A stretch of DNA of 64,000 nucleotides, taken from NCBI GenBank assembly GCA_949152475.1, contig OX424559.1, forward strand, positions 33,835,119 through 33,899,118, written 5' to 3'. The position numbers and the translations under genes are program-made. Source of the stretch: Terebella lapidaria (Eukaryota > Annelida > Polychaeta > Terebellida > Terebellidae). Shown one piece after another: positions 39,601-51,600 of the stretch. The number at the start of each line of letters is the position of its first letter. The first letter of the stretch is position 1. Below the pieces are notes generated by a model that saw only the letters and a program-made list of their open reading frames with translations, did no database searches and was not told the origin of the DNA.

Positions 39601-42600
39601 ACCAGAGGTGCATCATGAACAGATCTCGGACAAGTTCGATGATGGGTGACCTTGACCTATTTTTCAGGTCGTGGCAGGACTTCGAACTTGACAATACATG
39701 AAAACAGGACTTTGTACCTTGTGAACGCGATAACTTACAAAGTTTTTAACAAAATACCGCCAAAATCATACCAGAGGTGCATCATGAGCAGATCTCGGAC
39801 AAGTTCGATGATGGGTGACCTTGACCTATTTTTCAGGTCGTGGCAGGACTTCGAACTTGACAATACATGAAAACAGGACTTTGTACCTTGTGAACGCGAT
39901 AACTTACAAAGTTTTTTAACAAAATACCGCCAAAATCATACCAGAGGTGCATCATGAGCAGATCTCGGACAAGTTCGATGATGGGTGACCTTGACCTATT
40001 TTTCAGGTCGTGGCAGGACTTCGAACTTGACAATACATGAAAACAGGACTTTGTACCTTGTGAACGCGATAACTTACAAAATTTTTAACGAAATACCGCC
40101 AAAATCATACCAGAGATGCATCATGAACAGATCTCGGACAAGTTCGATGATGGGTGACCTTGACCTATTTTTCAGGTCGTGGCAGGACTTCGAACTTGAC
40201 AATATATGAAAACAGGACTTTGTACCTTGTGAACGCGATAACTTACAAAGTTTTTAACGAAATACCGCCAAAATCATACCAGAGATGCATCATGAGCAGA
40301 TCTCGGACAAGTTCGATGATGGGTGACCTTGACCTATTTTTCAGGTCGTGGCAGGACTTCGAACTTGACAATACATGAAAACAGGACTTTGTACCTTGTG
40401 AACGCGATAACTTACAAAGTTTTTAACGAAATACCGCCAAAATCATACCGGAGGTGCATCATGAGCAAATCTCGGACAAGTTCGATGATGGGTGACCTTG
40501 ACCTATTTTTCAGGTCGTGGCAGGACTTCGAACTTGACAATACATGAAAACAGGACTTTGTACCTTGTGAACGCGATAACTTACAAAGTTTTTAACGAAA
40601 TACCGCCAAAATCATACCGGAGGTGCATCATGAGCAGATCTCGAATAAGTTCGATGATGGGTGACCTTGACCTATTTTTCAAGTCGTGGCAGGACTTCGA
40701 ACTTGATAATACATGAGAACAATGCCAATTCCTTCCACTAACAGCCCTCCTCGATGCAACCCGCCCAATTGTCGCGGGCGCGACTTATACTTGTATATGG
40801 TTATCATTTTGTACGACTGATAAACTCATCATTTGGCCTAAAATTGATTATCATGAGAAACATAATTGCCCACTAAATTGAACGCGTGTTCCATTCCAAG
40901 AAATCCTACCATGTAGATAAATCCGGGTACCAGGTGTAACCATGTTAACCGTTGGGATCATATTTGTGGGTCTCACGTGAGGGGCAGGGAGTCCTCGACA
41001 AATGTTGCGTTGGTTACCATTGGTTTTCACGGGGTAGTGCTTGCTTATTACCATGATTACTTGTATCATATAGTTAAGTGTCATTATACTTTCTGTGGTC
41101 GTCATCATCGATCTTCCACCAACATACCAATGATACCATGGATGCATACAGCCTCATAATGGAACTCATGTTGCTTGTGCACAATTCTGTCAGAAAACGA
41201 AAATGAAAACGAAAATTGGAGTAATTGGTTACTGTGATAAGTCAAACAGTGTTTACTTGAACACGTAAATTTTGTTTTGAAAAATAATAAACTAGACACA
41301 AACACCAAACAACAGGGGGTAAGCCATCCCTGTGTAATAATGTGTGTACTTTTCACGTAAACTTGACTACTAGTATGTATTTGTTGGAATAATATATATG
41401 TGGGTGACATGAAGGGCATGGATTGCTCAAACATTACACATTTGATCTTCTGCATGGGCTACCACGTAATAGTGCTTGCTCAATAAACAAGATGAAGCAT
41501 GTATACTTGTTATAATTCGTGTGTGAATACACGATTTATCTGAAATCCCATATAATTTTGCTGCTTTATTTAGCAGTGGTTTGTGATAGTGTGTCTGTAG
41601 ACGTTTGGAACGACATAGAATAGGCCTACATGTTATAAAACGTTCTGTATATTTTCTATGATAGTTATCAGTAATTGCCGAGAGGGGGGGGGGGGTACCT
41701 TAATCACTATGGATAAATCCAAGATGGTATGGTACTTCAACAATTTGAATCCCGTCCATATCTTCCAGCAACATACCCACGATACACAAAAAGTAAACAC
41801 GCAACCTCATTATTGAGTAAAAATTTCTTTACGCATGTGCGTCAATTACAATCAGAGTAAAATAATGTTTACTGGAAAACGTGAACTTTGTCAAAAAAAA
41901 AGTTCCACACACACATCAGACATGGGTGTCAGCCACCATTCATGTCAATATCACATGATGCATCATGCACTTTTCATGCACTTTTGGTTATAATGTTTGT
42001 GGATCACTTGTGGTTCGTTTGGCTAACGCTGACATCAGGCAATTTGTTATTCAAAAGTGTCACATACATGGGTATATCCTGGCTGTTTATGGAACATTAA
42101 CGCCAGTATATTGATATATACCCATTCTAATATACACGTTGTAGTCATCAGGAAATATCAGACGTCAAAATATGTCCTAAAATGCAAAATGGTCTTGTAC
42201 TCGGAGTTCATTGACCTTCCCTCAACTGATATACATGTATATTGGGTACACGTATATAGAGCAATACGTGTAAAGCCACAAATGTCTAAATTTTGCCGTT
42301 TTCTCAGACAATCCAATTTGGCGGGGACTTATTTTCGTGTTTCATTCAACCAAACAAATTGAAAAGTTCATTGTCCACACTACAGTATTTGTCTTCAAAA
42401 CAATAATATGAATAATAACTGAAACCAACAAGTATATGTAGTACAGTGAGCTTTACAATGTACTGATCTGATGGCTTTTGACAGCTACTAGCCCGGATGC
42501 TATCTTGGTAACCCATGTCATCTTTTATTCTGAATCCACAAATCATAATGATACAGGATGTGTGCTTCTCAGATCATGTCAGATTAAAAACACAAGACAT

Positions 42601-45600
42601 GACATACTAATCACTAAATTGTATTGTCAAAAACAAGGTACTAGTACATGTATTTGATGTACATTTTTGCTGGAGACTAATCTCTTCATCCCTTCTACAC
42701 TGACCCCCATCCCCCACCACTATAACGCAGACATACAATACTTAACGTCCATCATAATTGTTATTGTATATTAGTGCTATTATTGCTTGTGAAATTTCAC
42801 ATATATGAGCATACGAAATGCCCTCAAACCATCTCCACCGCACATCCCCCCCCCCCAACCAGTGACATCACCTGAATTCTCCTAAAACCGGTCTATATAT
42901 AGCTATCTCTGCACATGGCTGAGTGATTCAGGATAGACAGAAGGGGTGGAGGAGATCGAGTGAATGGGAGGGTGGTTTGTACACATGCTGTGTGTGAAGT
43001 GGAGGGGGGGGTCCAGTGGAATGGGGAGGCTGATGCAGAATATAATGCAACGGTCCGTGTGTAGGTAAGTTTGTTACATTTATGTGCAATTATAGTAATG
43101 TGCATTCGAGTCAAGCACAGGGCCGCGCAGTGTCGGGGCAGGGAGTGCTAAGAATGGTAGGCCTACATTTGAGTTGCAGACCAGTAGCCAGGCAAAGACT
43201 TACCACGAACAATAGGGTTATGTTGCTTTGATTCACAAGCAAGGGTTATGTCGAATGCTAGTACTTTTTAAAATCTACTAAATTTTGTTGAATCGCTAAC
43301 TACAGAACAACAATCCAACACAGAGAATATTCGCTGTGTAGTCTGAAGGTTCATTAACGTAGTCCGCTACAAACAGGGAGGTAATGTAAAGTCAAAATTC
43401 GAAAGTTATATCTTGAATATTTTCTCTTCAAAATAACATATATTATAGAGTAACTGATCGGCATTCTGATACTGAAAAGGATCAAAAATCACAATCATTT
43501 ACTAAAATGACTTAATTTATGGTATTTTTACACATTTTTTTGCCCATATTCACATCTTGCATCGTGTTTTCCAAGAGAACGGATACGGTGACCCCCTATT
43601 TTCATTTCGGTTTTAGGATGCTGATCAGTTACTCTATAAAATATGTCATTTTGAAGCTCTAGATTTTGTTAATACAGTCATTTATTTTGAAAAAAACCTT
43701 TGACCCCCTCCCCTCACTGTTTGGAGCGGACTTCCCTAAATGTTAAACATCTCGTCATTCTAATTCCAATTATTTCGTTGAAATTCGATACCCGCCTGTC
43801 GGGCGTGCAAATGTCGTGAGTTACTGGCCAGAATTTTCACCCGCCTCGGGCTGATGTCCATTTCACACGCTGCTGCTGCTACTTGATTCTGAGTCTTTTC
43901 TTGATGTCACCGATGTGGATGACATAGAAATATTTGGCGAGGCTTACATTTGGCGAATTTTTTCTTTATTCGCGAAATAAATACCTCGCAAACATTTCTG
44001 GTTTTACAGTATGTATGAAGTACAAACAACTACGATATAGTATTTCAGTGTCTGTCACTGACACTAGTGTGGATTGTGCTACAACTGTCTGAAAGGGCTT
44101 TATTTCTATTCCAACAGTTATTCATATTGGGTGTTTTATAGTGTCCTCATTATAATCATATCTATCGGTATTAGGTCCATAAATATATGCATGTACATGA
44201 TGATGATGATGATGATGATGATGACCTGATCTTCTTTTTACTAAAGACTGACCTTTTTTCATTACACCCCGTGTATGGCAATATACACTTATCAGAGCAA
44301 AACTTTTTTTACGTCTGCACATCAACTAAAATTAGTTACTGCGAGGAGTCAAAAATAGTTTACTTACACACGTCAACGGTTTGAAAAAAAAAGGTGCACA
44401 AATACATCAGGCAGGGCCGGTAAGCCACCACTGCCCCATGTATATGTGCACTTTTCAATTAACCATGGTAACCTTGATACGTTTATCGTGCTTTTAAGTA
44501 TATTATTATAATATACTTTATGTAGCTAAGTTATCCCTGGCGTGTTAATTAACATGATTAAAGAGCAACATGAACATTGCTTTTCCCACCAGTCCATGAC
44601 CCACAGCATATCGGTATTCATTGTACATGTTGTATCAGCTAGATAAATATATAAATGTACATTATCATGATGATGTAGGCCTATACATTGTATGTATATC
44701 TAAAACCTGATCGTTTTTTAATTTTACCCCCTTGTATGGCAATAGACACCTTTCAGAGCAAAACTTTTTTTACGTCTGCACGTCAACTAAAATTAGTTAC
44801 TGCGATGAGTCAAACATAGTTTACTTGCACACGTCAACGATTTAAAAAAAAAGGTGCACAAATACATTAGGCAGGGACGGTAAACCACCACTGCCCGATG
44901 TATATGTGCACTTTTTAGCTAACCCGGTAACCCTGATGTATTCATGGTGCTTTGAAGTCTGTGATTATAATATATCATGTATACTTTTGCCACTTGATAA
45001 TAGTTTTCACATGCATGGCGCGTGTGAACATGGTGAAGAGCAATAATATGATCTTTGCTTTTTCGACCAGCCCATGACCCACGTGGGTAAGCGCTCGCAG
45101 CAACGGCAGCACATGCATCTTCAATCTTCCCAAAGCAATCTAGGATGGTTTGATATCAATCTGAATTAGAGAAACAAAAGACAACACTGGTGTATATATT
45201 TATCTCGACAGCATTTGCTAATTCAGAAACACAACATACCCCCATTGGTATGATAGTTACATTCATTTCCAGAATACAGTTACCGTCTTGCCATGCTCAA
45301 AGCCACAGATACGCACATACTTGTATACAGGGCTGCACAAACGCCATAAATCAGAGGTAGAGACGTTGGAATTTGACAGGTAATGCAGTGCAAAGACAAA
45401 CAAGCGTCTCCTCTCATGTCTGAGAAATATCGATGCGTATAAATAACAAGCTCCTGTCCAGATTTCGGTGAACGGGCAAGAGTAACAAAGTTTTTACGCA
45501 CAGCCGTCTCCCAAAATCCACGACACTCGGTAAAAATAAATTGACTTGTCAGAGTAAAACAAGTAAAGTAAAACAAAATGTCCCTGCAAAGACCGGCAAA

Positions 45601-48600
45601 AAACACTGTTTTAAAGCGGCGTCACACTGGATACCCCACGATACCCCATAGTACCCCTTTGCTTGTGGATTTATTATGTTCTTGGGTACATCTGTGCGAA
45701 ATATTTAGTGTCTCAGGATGTTCCTTCATCATGAAAACGATCACCAAAGTTGACCAATTTCCAACATTTTTTACTCCTAGAAGTAAATAAAAATTTACTG
45801 CAACTTTTGTCAACGCTGGTAGGTAAATAATTTTTTTTACTTGATTTTTTTTTACTCGTAGCAGTCAACTTCGGTTTACTGTAAAACCTAGTGTTCCTGA
45901 CTGATACATAATAATCAGTTTTGAGTATATTGAACGTAACTACAGTATTCTATTGAGTAGTTCTCCGAATTCAGTGTGCATTTATATCGCCAAACTCGAC
46001 AACCTAAAATTAATCTTGCCTGTTTTCTGTGAAATTTGCGGAAAAGTACCACCTCCAGTGACCAAATCTTCAAACTGATTGCGCACTGTGTAAAATACCT
46101 GATCAACGGTATTGGCACTAGCATTCTCATATAGTACAACGTCCTTACGCTGCTTCGGATGCGTCTGTTTAAATACACAACACATATAACCAGAGCCACT
46201 CCCCGCAAACTGTTAAAGCGCTGGATATGCATGTGTGAAAACGGACACGACACATGTGTGAGAGATATGATGCATGTGTGAAAAGATAGTACATATGTGT
46301 GAGTAAATCAGGCCCGAACACAATTATATCATTATTGTGTGGTTAGGACGTATTTGCACAGAACCAACAGCCTACAATTATATATGGGAACAATATCGAT
46401 CATTTAAAACCAAGCAGCGGAAATGGTATGCACAAATTAATTTAGTGCAGTAAGTCACACATGTTGCGCTTGTTTTGGTTGTAAACTTCTATATATTGCA
46501 AAAGTTTGCGGTTCTGGTGGCAAAAGTGTACATAGAAATACCATTGAAAACCAAATCACACACGTAGTGTCACCATTACGCCTAAAATTTAACGTTATTT
46601 GATGGTGTTAGTGCGAAATGATACAATGCATGTGTGAGGAACATTCGCTATGATATGATGCATGTGTGAGAGGATAGTACACATGTGTGAGAGGATAGTA
46701 CACATGTGTGATCACATTACACGAGAAATGAACCAAGAAATGATGGTATGTGTGTGCTAAACCTAATAGCGCAACCTGCAGCCAGTTATTATGATTAGGA
46801 TATACAGGTATTTGTAACATAGCAACGTATAGATACTAATATCGACAACGTCAATGCGTCCCAGTCGGGAATTTCCAGCTTTTAAAGCCTAAACTGTCGT
46901 CCGACTTGTCATATGGTAACACAGGCCTCGCCAATTCCAATAAACGCCAGGTCCAGATAACGACTGAAGTCAATAAACGCCGGGTTCTAATAGACGCCGG
47001 GTCTATAGAGGATTTTTATAACTTGTTTACACTGTTTTCGACTAATATTTTTGCGATGCTAGATGGTATCGTTGTATAACTTGACATACTTCACCAGGGA
47101 GTCAAACGGCAAATGTGCATCAAATTTCAGATTTCTATCACGAAAACTGCAAAGTTGGCAGTCTACCTCAATGTTAAATTTAGCCCTGACGTTTAGTTTC
47201 TGGGCCCGCACATAACTTTGTGCATTTGCTCGGTTTTCTGGCGGTGCAAGAAAACCGATTTTCGAAATCAACATGTTCGTGTAGAATACACCTAAATGTG
47301 TCTTTTGGTCCAAAATCGCAATTATACTTCGAATCCGTATAGATGTAATCAGGACCAAATCCTCGAATATTCTCATATTCTCGAGATCTCGTTTTGGGCT
47401 GAAATTTAACATTGGGGTAGATTGCCAACTTATTCAATTTTTCCGATAGAAGTCTGGAAAAACCGGTGTAAACAAGTTAGAAAAATCAGAGTATAGAGTA
47501 TAACTGAAGTTTTACGGTATTACTGATTTATTTAAATTTTCCCACGGGGATTGTTGCGAGTAATAATGAAAACAAGATATGTATACAAATTTATCATCAT
47601 AGAAGTGTATCGAGAGCCTTCGGTGCCGTGCAGCTAGTGAATGTGGACTAAATCAAGTGGAACCATATCGAATGAATACGTTTGTACAATTAATGCTATT
47701 GCCGCTGTGAAGAGTGGGCAAATGTCGGCATACAGAGCCAGTCTTGAATGTGGAGTGTCAAAGACATGATTGTAGTACATTAATTTGTCCAACCAAATAA
47801 GCAGACGAACATAATTTGTAGTAATATTAAGTACATATACAGTACATAAATTTACTGGAAAATATTAATCATCTTTATAAAGAAAACTACAATAAAAGCA
47901 TATAAATAAATTGATCGAGGATCCTGTTGTATTCTAGTAATACACTGACATGTCAATATATTGAATGATGAACATGTAAGTGTAGAATCACTTACAAAAA
48001 GTGTGCCAGCAAATCGAGAGATTTCGCGTCAAGGACGAAGGAAATCATCATTTGAGGTACTAGATGTCTAAACGTACATACCAAAGAGGAAGTTGATATT
48101 TTATTATATAATTCAGTGCGAGTGTACCGTAATGATTTACCTGACATCAAGTATTGGACCAGTTAAGTGACCAGAAAGACCCTAGAGGTGCAGAGACAAT
48201 GGAGCTGAAACAGCTGACAGTTAAATATTATAGGCCATAAGATAACAATAGAGTCAAGGTATATCATTCATACATACCATCCAATTTTTAGTAGGGTATT
48301 TTATAGTTATAAATAGTAGTAACATGGTATTTCATGTTATAAAAACACAAAGCGACAAACAGAAGCAGTTGTTCAGTGCCACAAGTTTTGCTCGGACATG
48401 TACCACGACCAAGAAGATTTATTTATATAGGATGTTTTCCTCGGGCTCAACGTACATCAATTCCCCCAAAGCAGTCTTTGTTCTATAAGCGTGATATCCT
48501 TTTATCATCATGCAAAATTCAATTTTAACCATCACTTCTGACACTCGGTCCACGCTGTAATCACCTATAGTCACAAATAGTGTAATGGTTTTCAAGCATG

Positions 48601-51600
48601 CTAGTATTTTCGATTAAAACATGCTGAATGCACCTTACGCAGATTTCGTGGCTGCTTGGATGTGGTCGAAAGCCGAACAATATTACTGCATAACTTAGTC
48701 GATGAGCCTAGCTGCCAACTACAACCCTAAATAATTTGGGCAAACTCACTTGTATTGTATTTTCAAATATCACCAAGATCGTTCAGTAGCCTACATTTTT
48801 TTACAAAAAACCGCATATTGTGCAATAACCCTATAATATGTTGACAGCTTACAACCGCCAAAGTAATAGGATATATTTTATGGACGAGAGCACCCGCCTC
48901 TCAAAGTAATATTCATGTTGGTAATTGATTGGTAAATGAGATGATTATTTTGATGAATAAAATGAATATTCTCGCATAATTATTTAAACAAATTGACCCT
49001 AAACTGGTAAGATGATAATTTCTACATAAAACCATCACTATGATGTGTTTGGTAGCAACTGAAGGTTACATGTGATATTTCAAAGGTTACAAGCTGGAAT
49101 TGTTCTCACTCCCGGTTCCAATCCCGAGTACCCGGGAAAGAACATTTCTTATTCCCGTTTCCCGGGAACAGGAGATCCGGGAATATATCAAAACATAGTA
49201 AAAATATGTATTTGAATGAATGACACTCCTCACACTTGCAGCAAAATATCATATCATTTCTCACACATGCATACTATCTCCTCACACATATGTACTGTCT
49301 TCTCACACATGTGTATTGACATGGTGATATTATTTTGACCAAAAAACTGCGTGAATAAAGCAAATAAACAGCGATTTTCACCATCGGGCCAGTCAATAGT
49401 TATTCACGTGTACCATAAATCACGTATTGGGGATTATCATTAGCTTTTCATACGTATTTAAAATATATTGCCATCGTAACACTTGTATGCGTTTTTAGTT
49501 CCAATAGAACTGGTCTACATTACTGCAGAGCATGTTGTAATACATATAATGCGACACAACTTCTTACTTTCTGGTTCCAGTGTCCTGTTTTAGGTATACC
49601 ACTATTTTCTGGCCATGGAACCATGCTGGGTGACAATTACTCACACATATGTACTATCTTTTCACACATGCATCGTATCTTTCATACATGTGTCGTGTCC
49701 GTTTTCACCCATGCATATCCAGCGCTTTAACAGTTTGCGGGGAGTGAGAGCAAAAGTTATCATTATTCACATTCATTCGTATCAACCCACCTTCAATATT
49801 ATTCCTTTCCTCCACAAGACAACGATAACAACTATTAGGACAGCCACCATTACAGCAACAACAACACCGACAGCTATAGCGATGACACTGGTTGCAGCCG
49901 ATTCTGGATATGTAAAGTTCCTGATGATATTAGTACAACGAACTTATAAATAAATGTAGAATAATATACAACAATATATGTGAACAATATCAAGAATGAT
50001 AACGACATGCTATATGGTCTTTGTTCTCGGTCATTGTTAGCTAGTGGCAGGACAACAATATGAACTGTAGTAATGGTTCGCAAGCCATATAAAAATGTAT
50101 GCACCTACTGTTTCAGAACTGAACACGGAACAACTCTGAGATATTGGACCATACAATATATCTGATAGTCGAAGTAATGTCGTCCATAAAATCGTAGGTA
50201 CACCTTGAGAGTTTGCCGTGCTACTGGGGGGGGGGGTCATTTGATCAAAAGAGCATTGCTTCCTGATGATCACAAACTTCCGAAATAATATATGGACATG
50301 CTTCATTGCTCTTTAATTTTGGGTGGGTACATATTAACAATACGAAATAAAACCGGTTCAACCAGAGTTCTTGGGTATCTATTGTCCGGGGCATCATGTA
50401 TATGCAAGTATCAATAAAGTATTGCCAAAACCGTAGTATTTCGCTGATAATAACATAACAAAAGTTAATTTGGGATAAAACCTAATCAGGTCTTTATACT
50501 TTGGCGCTCGTGTAATACCTGTCAGATGTTCTTCCTCTGCACTGGCAAGCACGTGAATTCCATCGTAAAATGTGATCAGGAAGACAAAATTATCAGCAGG
50601 TGGCAATGTGACAATGTACGGCTGTACTAAAGGTTCCGTCACATTCATTGTCTCACAGTTTGTGTCATCAGTAGAGTCACACGCCACAATCGTGAGATGG
50701 GACACTTGCTCCAAATTTGATATTTCCCAAGTGATCAGAGCTTTGTCATCCTCAATGGATATTGTTGGTGAGCTGCTCTCTATCTCCAAAGAAGCTAGGC
50801 AGAATAAAATTGTGTCAAAAACGTAGATACAATTATACACGTACAATAACAATATCACCAAACAAATACCCTCTTACCCATGGTTCTATTAGTAGTGACA
50901 GGACCGGGTGTTAAGCCTTTACTGTTGCGTGCACTGATCTGGATTCTGTAAGTCTGTTCGGGCAGTACTCTGGTCTCATCCACCAGTTTGTACGATACTA
51001 GTTCACTTTCCAGTACTTCAGATCCGTCTATCTCCACTTGGTACGTGTCACCTGTGGCTGTATTAGTGTACTCGAGTACAAAGGTTTGGTCCGGTCCCCC
51101 GTCGTACCCTGCGTACCAGCTTAGGTACAGACTGATGGATGTCGTCTTGGTACAAGTCAGACCATAGGGCGTGTTCGGTGGTTCTGGGTAAAGAGGGACT
51201 TTTATTTGGAGTTGATTCGAAGTTTCATGAACAATCATGTATATATTCAACATACAAGTACATTTGTTATTCGAAACGAATTGTTGCGTGATAATCAATA
51301 ACATACTGCCACGCAATAGCCATGATTAAGATGTAAGTATTTTAAGCCAACCTTCTGGGGTGAGAAACATGGTGAATTCTAGATCCGGGCCATGCTCATT
51401 CCCGTTGGTCATTTTGTATGTTCCATAATGCTCTGGTTTTATTTCCGTAATATGGAAAACTATCATCTTTTTGTATTTGTGATCTGCTGGCGCTGTTGTG
51501 ATGTTCACATCAGTGGGTAGTGAAGTCTGACTCTGGGTTTCATTCAGAAGCTCAAACACCCAGTTGCTACGAGACACGTCATTGAAAGGGTTTGCAAACT

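Larger units (their letters stand above)
46190..49747. mobile_element. 3.55-kb element with terminal inverted repeats, nearly filling a gene B intron
   Basis: The ends are inverted copies of at least 100 bp: ACTCCCCGCAAACTGTTAAA at the left, its mirror TTTAACAGTTTGCGGGGAGT at the right, each followed inwards by GCTGGATATGCAT and repeated CACACATGTGTGA palindromes. The ends lie about 25 and 43 bp from the splice sites of the gene B intron 49790-46165. No transposase recognised inside, so it looks like a non-autonomous DNA element. No convincing target-site duplication was seen. Confidence 0.7.

Noticed and set aside
39646-40716. Repeated 74-codon frames with near-identical products
   Set aside because: They are by-products of a 169-bp satellite; the frame shifts with every unit.
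49105-49180. GGTTCCAATCCC stretch resembling a tRNA T-arm
   Set aside because: No acceptor, D or anticodon arms can be folded around it; it is part of a CCCGGGAAC-rich palindrome.
50037-50306. Minus-strand frame with SSTANSQG as a possible stalk exon of gene B
   Set aside because: Its acceptor and donor do not give the phase 1-1 exon needed between FN3-2 and TM, and gene A has no counterpart.
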